Shown here piece by piece: positions 4,168 through 5,210 of a DNA stretch of 5,210 nt. The stretch is from positions 1 to 5,210 of the forward strand of contig WFYP01000273.1 in assembly GCA_015490055.1 (NCBI GenBank), written 5' to 3'. Under the pieces are notes generated by a model that saw only the letters and a program-made list of their open reading frames with translations, had not been told where the DNA came from and searched no databases. Position 1 is the first letter of the stretch; each line of letters begins with the position of its first letter. The stretch comes from Nitratifractor sp. Its GTDB lineage: Bacteria; Campylobacterota; Campylobacteria; Campylobacterales; Sulfurovaceae. The position numbers and the translations under genes are program-made.

Positions 4168-5210
4168 ATATGTTTGCTTGCCACCTTTTTTACTGCATCT
4201 ACTACTAAAAGAGCATCTTTTTTACTCATCTTTCCATTGCAAGGTAGAGACATTACTTTTTGATATGCACTTAAAGCATTTGGGAAACTAAATATCTTTA
4301 AACCATACTTTTGCTTATAGTATTTCGTAAAGTTTAAAGGAATATAGTGCAAGCCTACCTCTATACCCAACGCTTTTAACTCTCTTGCAAAGGCATCTCT
4401 ATTTTTATCTACCTCTACTACAAAGTAGCTATATGGGTGTTCATCACTCTTTATAGGTAGTTTAATATGCTTAACCCCCTCTAACTCTTTAAAGTAAATC
4501 TCTGCAACTTCTCTCTTTTTAGCAATTAACTCATCTCTTATATCCACAAGTCCATTTAGTAAAAATGCATTTAGTGAATCTAAGCGATAGTCGCAACCAA
4601 TATCTTCTATATCGTATAGATAACTTACATCACTATTACTTTTCTTTAGCCCTTGCTCTCTTAAAAGCGATGCTCTATCGTAAAATTTGTCACTTTTAAA
4701 TGTTAAAACAGCACCTTTTATAGTGTTATCCAACTTGTAATTTAGCGAAAAAACACCAATATCTCCACTAACATCTATTTTAGCATCTATGTTGGGTCTA
4801 TCTGTAAAATCCTCTATAACGAGTAGATTATTCTCTTTAGCAATAGCCATAATTTCACTCATGTCTTGCTTTAAACCTGCAAAGTGTGTAACGACAATAG
4901 CTCTTAATTTTTTACTCTTGTTTTTGGCTACAACATCTCTTAAAGAGTCTATACTCATATGGTAAGTTTCTGGCTCTATATCTGTAAATAGTGGTTCACT
5001 GTCAAAGTGTCTTATCGCCTCTGGAATATCCACATATGAGTTTACTGCACATATAACTTTATCGCCTCTTTTTAAATCTATAGCACACATACTAAGATGA
5101 ATAGCCGAAGATGTATTACTAACTGCCAAAGTATGATTGCATTTATCACTGCTACAATTTGTTAATTCTAAAAATCTACTCTCTAAATTTTTAACAGCAC
5201 TCTCTATACT
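4164..5210 (-). CDS. DegT/DnrJ/EryC1/StrS-family aminotransferase; 5' end beyond the window
   Basis: The frame stays open from 5210 to the TGA at 4164-4166, giving 348 visible residues. The family norm of roughly 365-400 suggests about 25-35 N-terminal residues are missing. These fold-type I PLP enzymes usually transfer an amino group from glutamate to a keto sugar nucleotide. Visible landmarks, numbered from the window edge, are LESRFLEL (9-16), AVSNTSSAIHL (29-39, the PLP-phosphate loop region), VIED with PLP-binding Asp134, FSLNYK with probable Schiff-base Lys159, DYRLDSLNAFL near 207-217, and GLHYIPL near 286-292. The motif after the lysine is IKGA instead of the common GEGG, and the usual EDAAQA region reads EDFTDR, so it is a divergent member. 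A TTG at 5127-5129 is internal, not the start. The 4-base overlap with lpxK suggests a job in lipid A, LPS or surface glycan sugar synthesis; GnnB-, PseC- or ArnB-like roles are possible but unproven. Confidence 0.88.
   Translation of the reverse strand, partial: SIESAVKNLESRFLELTNCSSDKCNHTLAVSNTSSAIHLSMCAIDLKRGDKVICAVNSYVDIPEAIRHFDSEPLFTDIEPETYHMSIDSLRDVVAKNKSKKLRAIVVTHFAGLKQDMSEIMAIAKENNLLVIEDFTDRPNIDAKIDVSGDIGVFSLNYKLDNTIKGAVLTFKSDKFYDRASLLREQGLKKSNSDVSYLYDIEDIGCDYRLDSLNAFLLNGLVDIRDELIAKKREVAEIYFKELEGVKHIKLPIKSDEHPYSYFVVEVDKNRDAFARELKALGIEVGLHYIPLNFTKYYKQKYGLKIFSFPNALSAYQKVMSLPCNGKMSKKDALLVVDAVKKVASKHI

Overview
The window suggests a low-GC member of the Campylobacterota (Epsilonproteobacteria). 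The protein sequences read like that group, ATA and TTA codons are common, genes are packed with 4-base overlaps, and the one visible promoter has a strong TATAAT -10 box without a recognisable -35. The genus cannot be fixed; a Sulfurimonas/Sulfurovum/Arcobacter-type organism is plausible but is inference.

All five genes lie on the minus strand, so transcription runs from the right edge to the left. In that order they are: a DegT/DnrJ/EryC1/StrS-family aminotransferase whose 5' end is cut off by the window (4164-5210); lpxK, the lipid A 4'-kinase (3241-4167); argB, N-acetylglutamate kinase (2393-3244); a 328-base intergenic gap; thrC, threonine synthase (592-2064); and an unrecognised, probably exported, lysine-rich protein that starts 9 bases after thrC and runs off the left edge (1-582). 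The first three genes are joined by 4-base stop/start overlaps (ATGA, then TTGA). argB uses a TTG start, forced by an in-frame stop two codons upstream.

The gap between argB and thrC holds the most unusual structure. A near-symmetric inverted repeat of about 183 bp (2161-2343) carries two REP-type hairpins facing each other around an AT-rich palindromic core. The two hairpins differ at six stem positions, and all six changes form three compensated base pairs; the single remaining change keeps the loop a GNRA tetraloop. This is strong internal evidence that the folded form matters. The element looks like a non-autonomous REP/BIME or MITE-like unit; no transposase is present here. Between it and thrC lies a probable thrC promoter (TATAAT at 2093-2098) overlapped upstream by a short palindrome.

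Functionally the operon mixes envelope biogenesis (lpxK, perhaps a sugar aminotransferase) with amino-acid biosynthesis (argB, thrC), a common type of mixing in Campylobacterota. No RNA genes, CRISPR array or complete mobile element was found. The best candidates for something undescribed are the exported protein coupled to thrC and the covarying REP pair.
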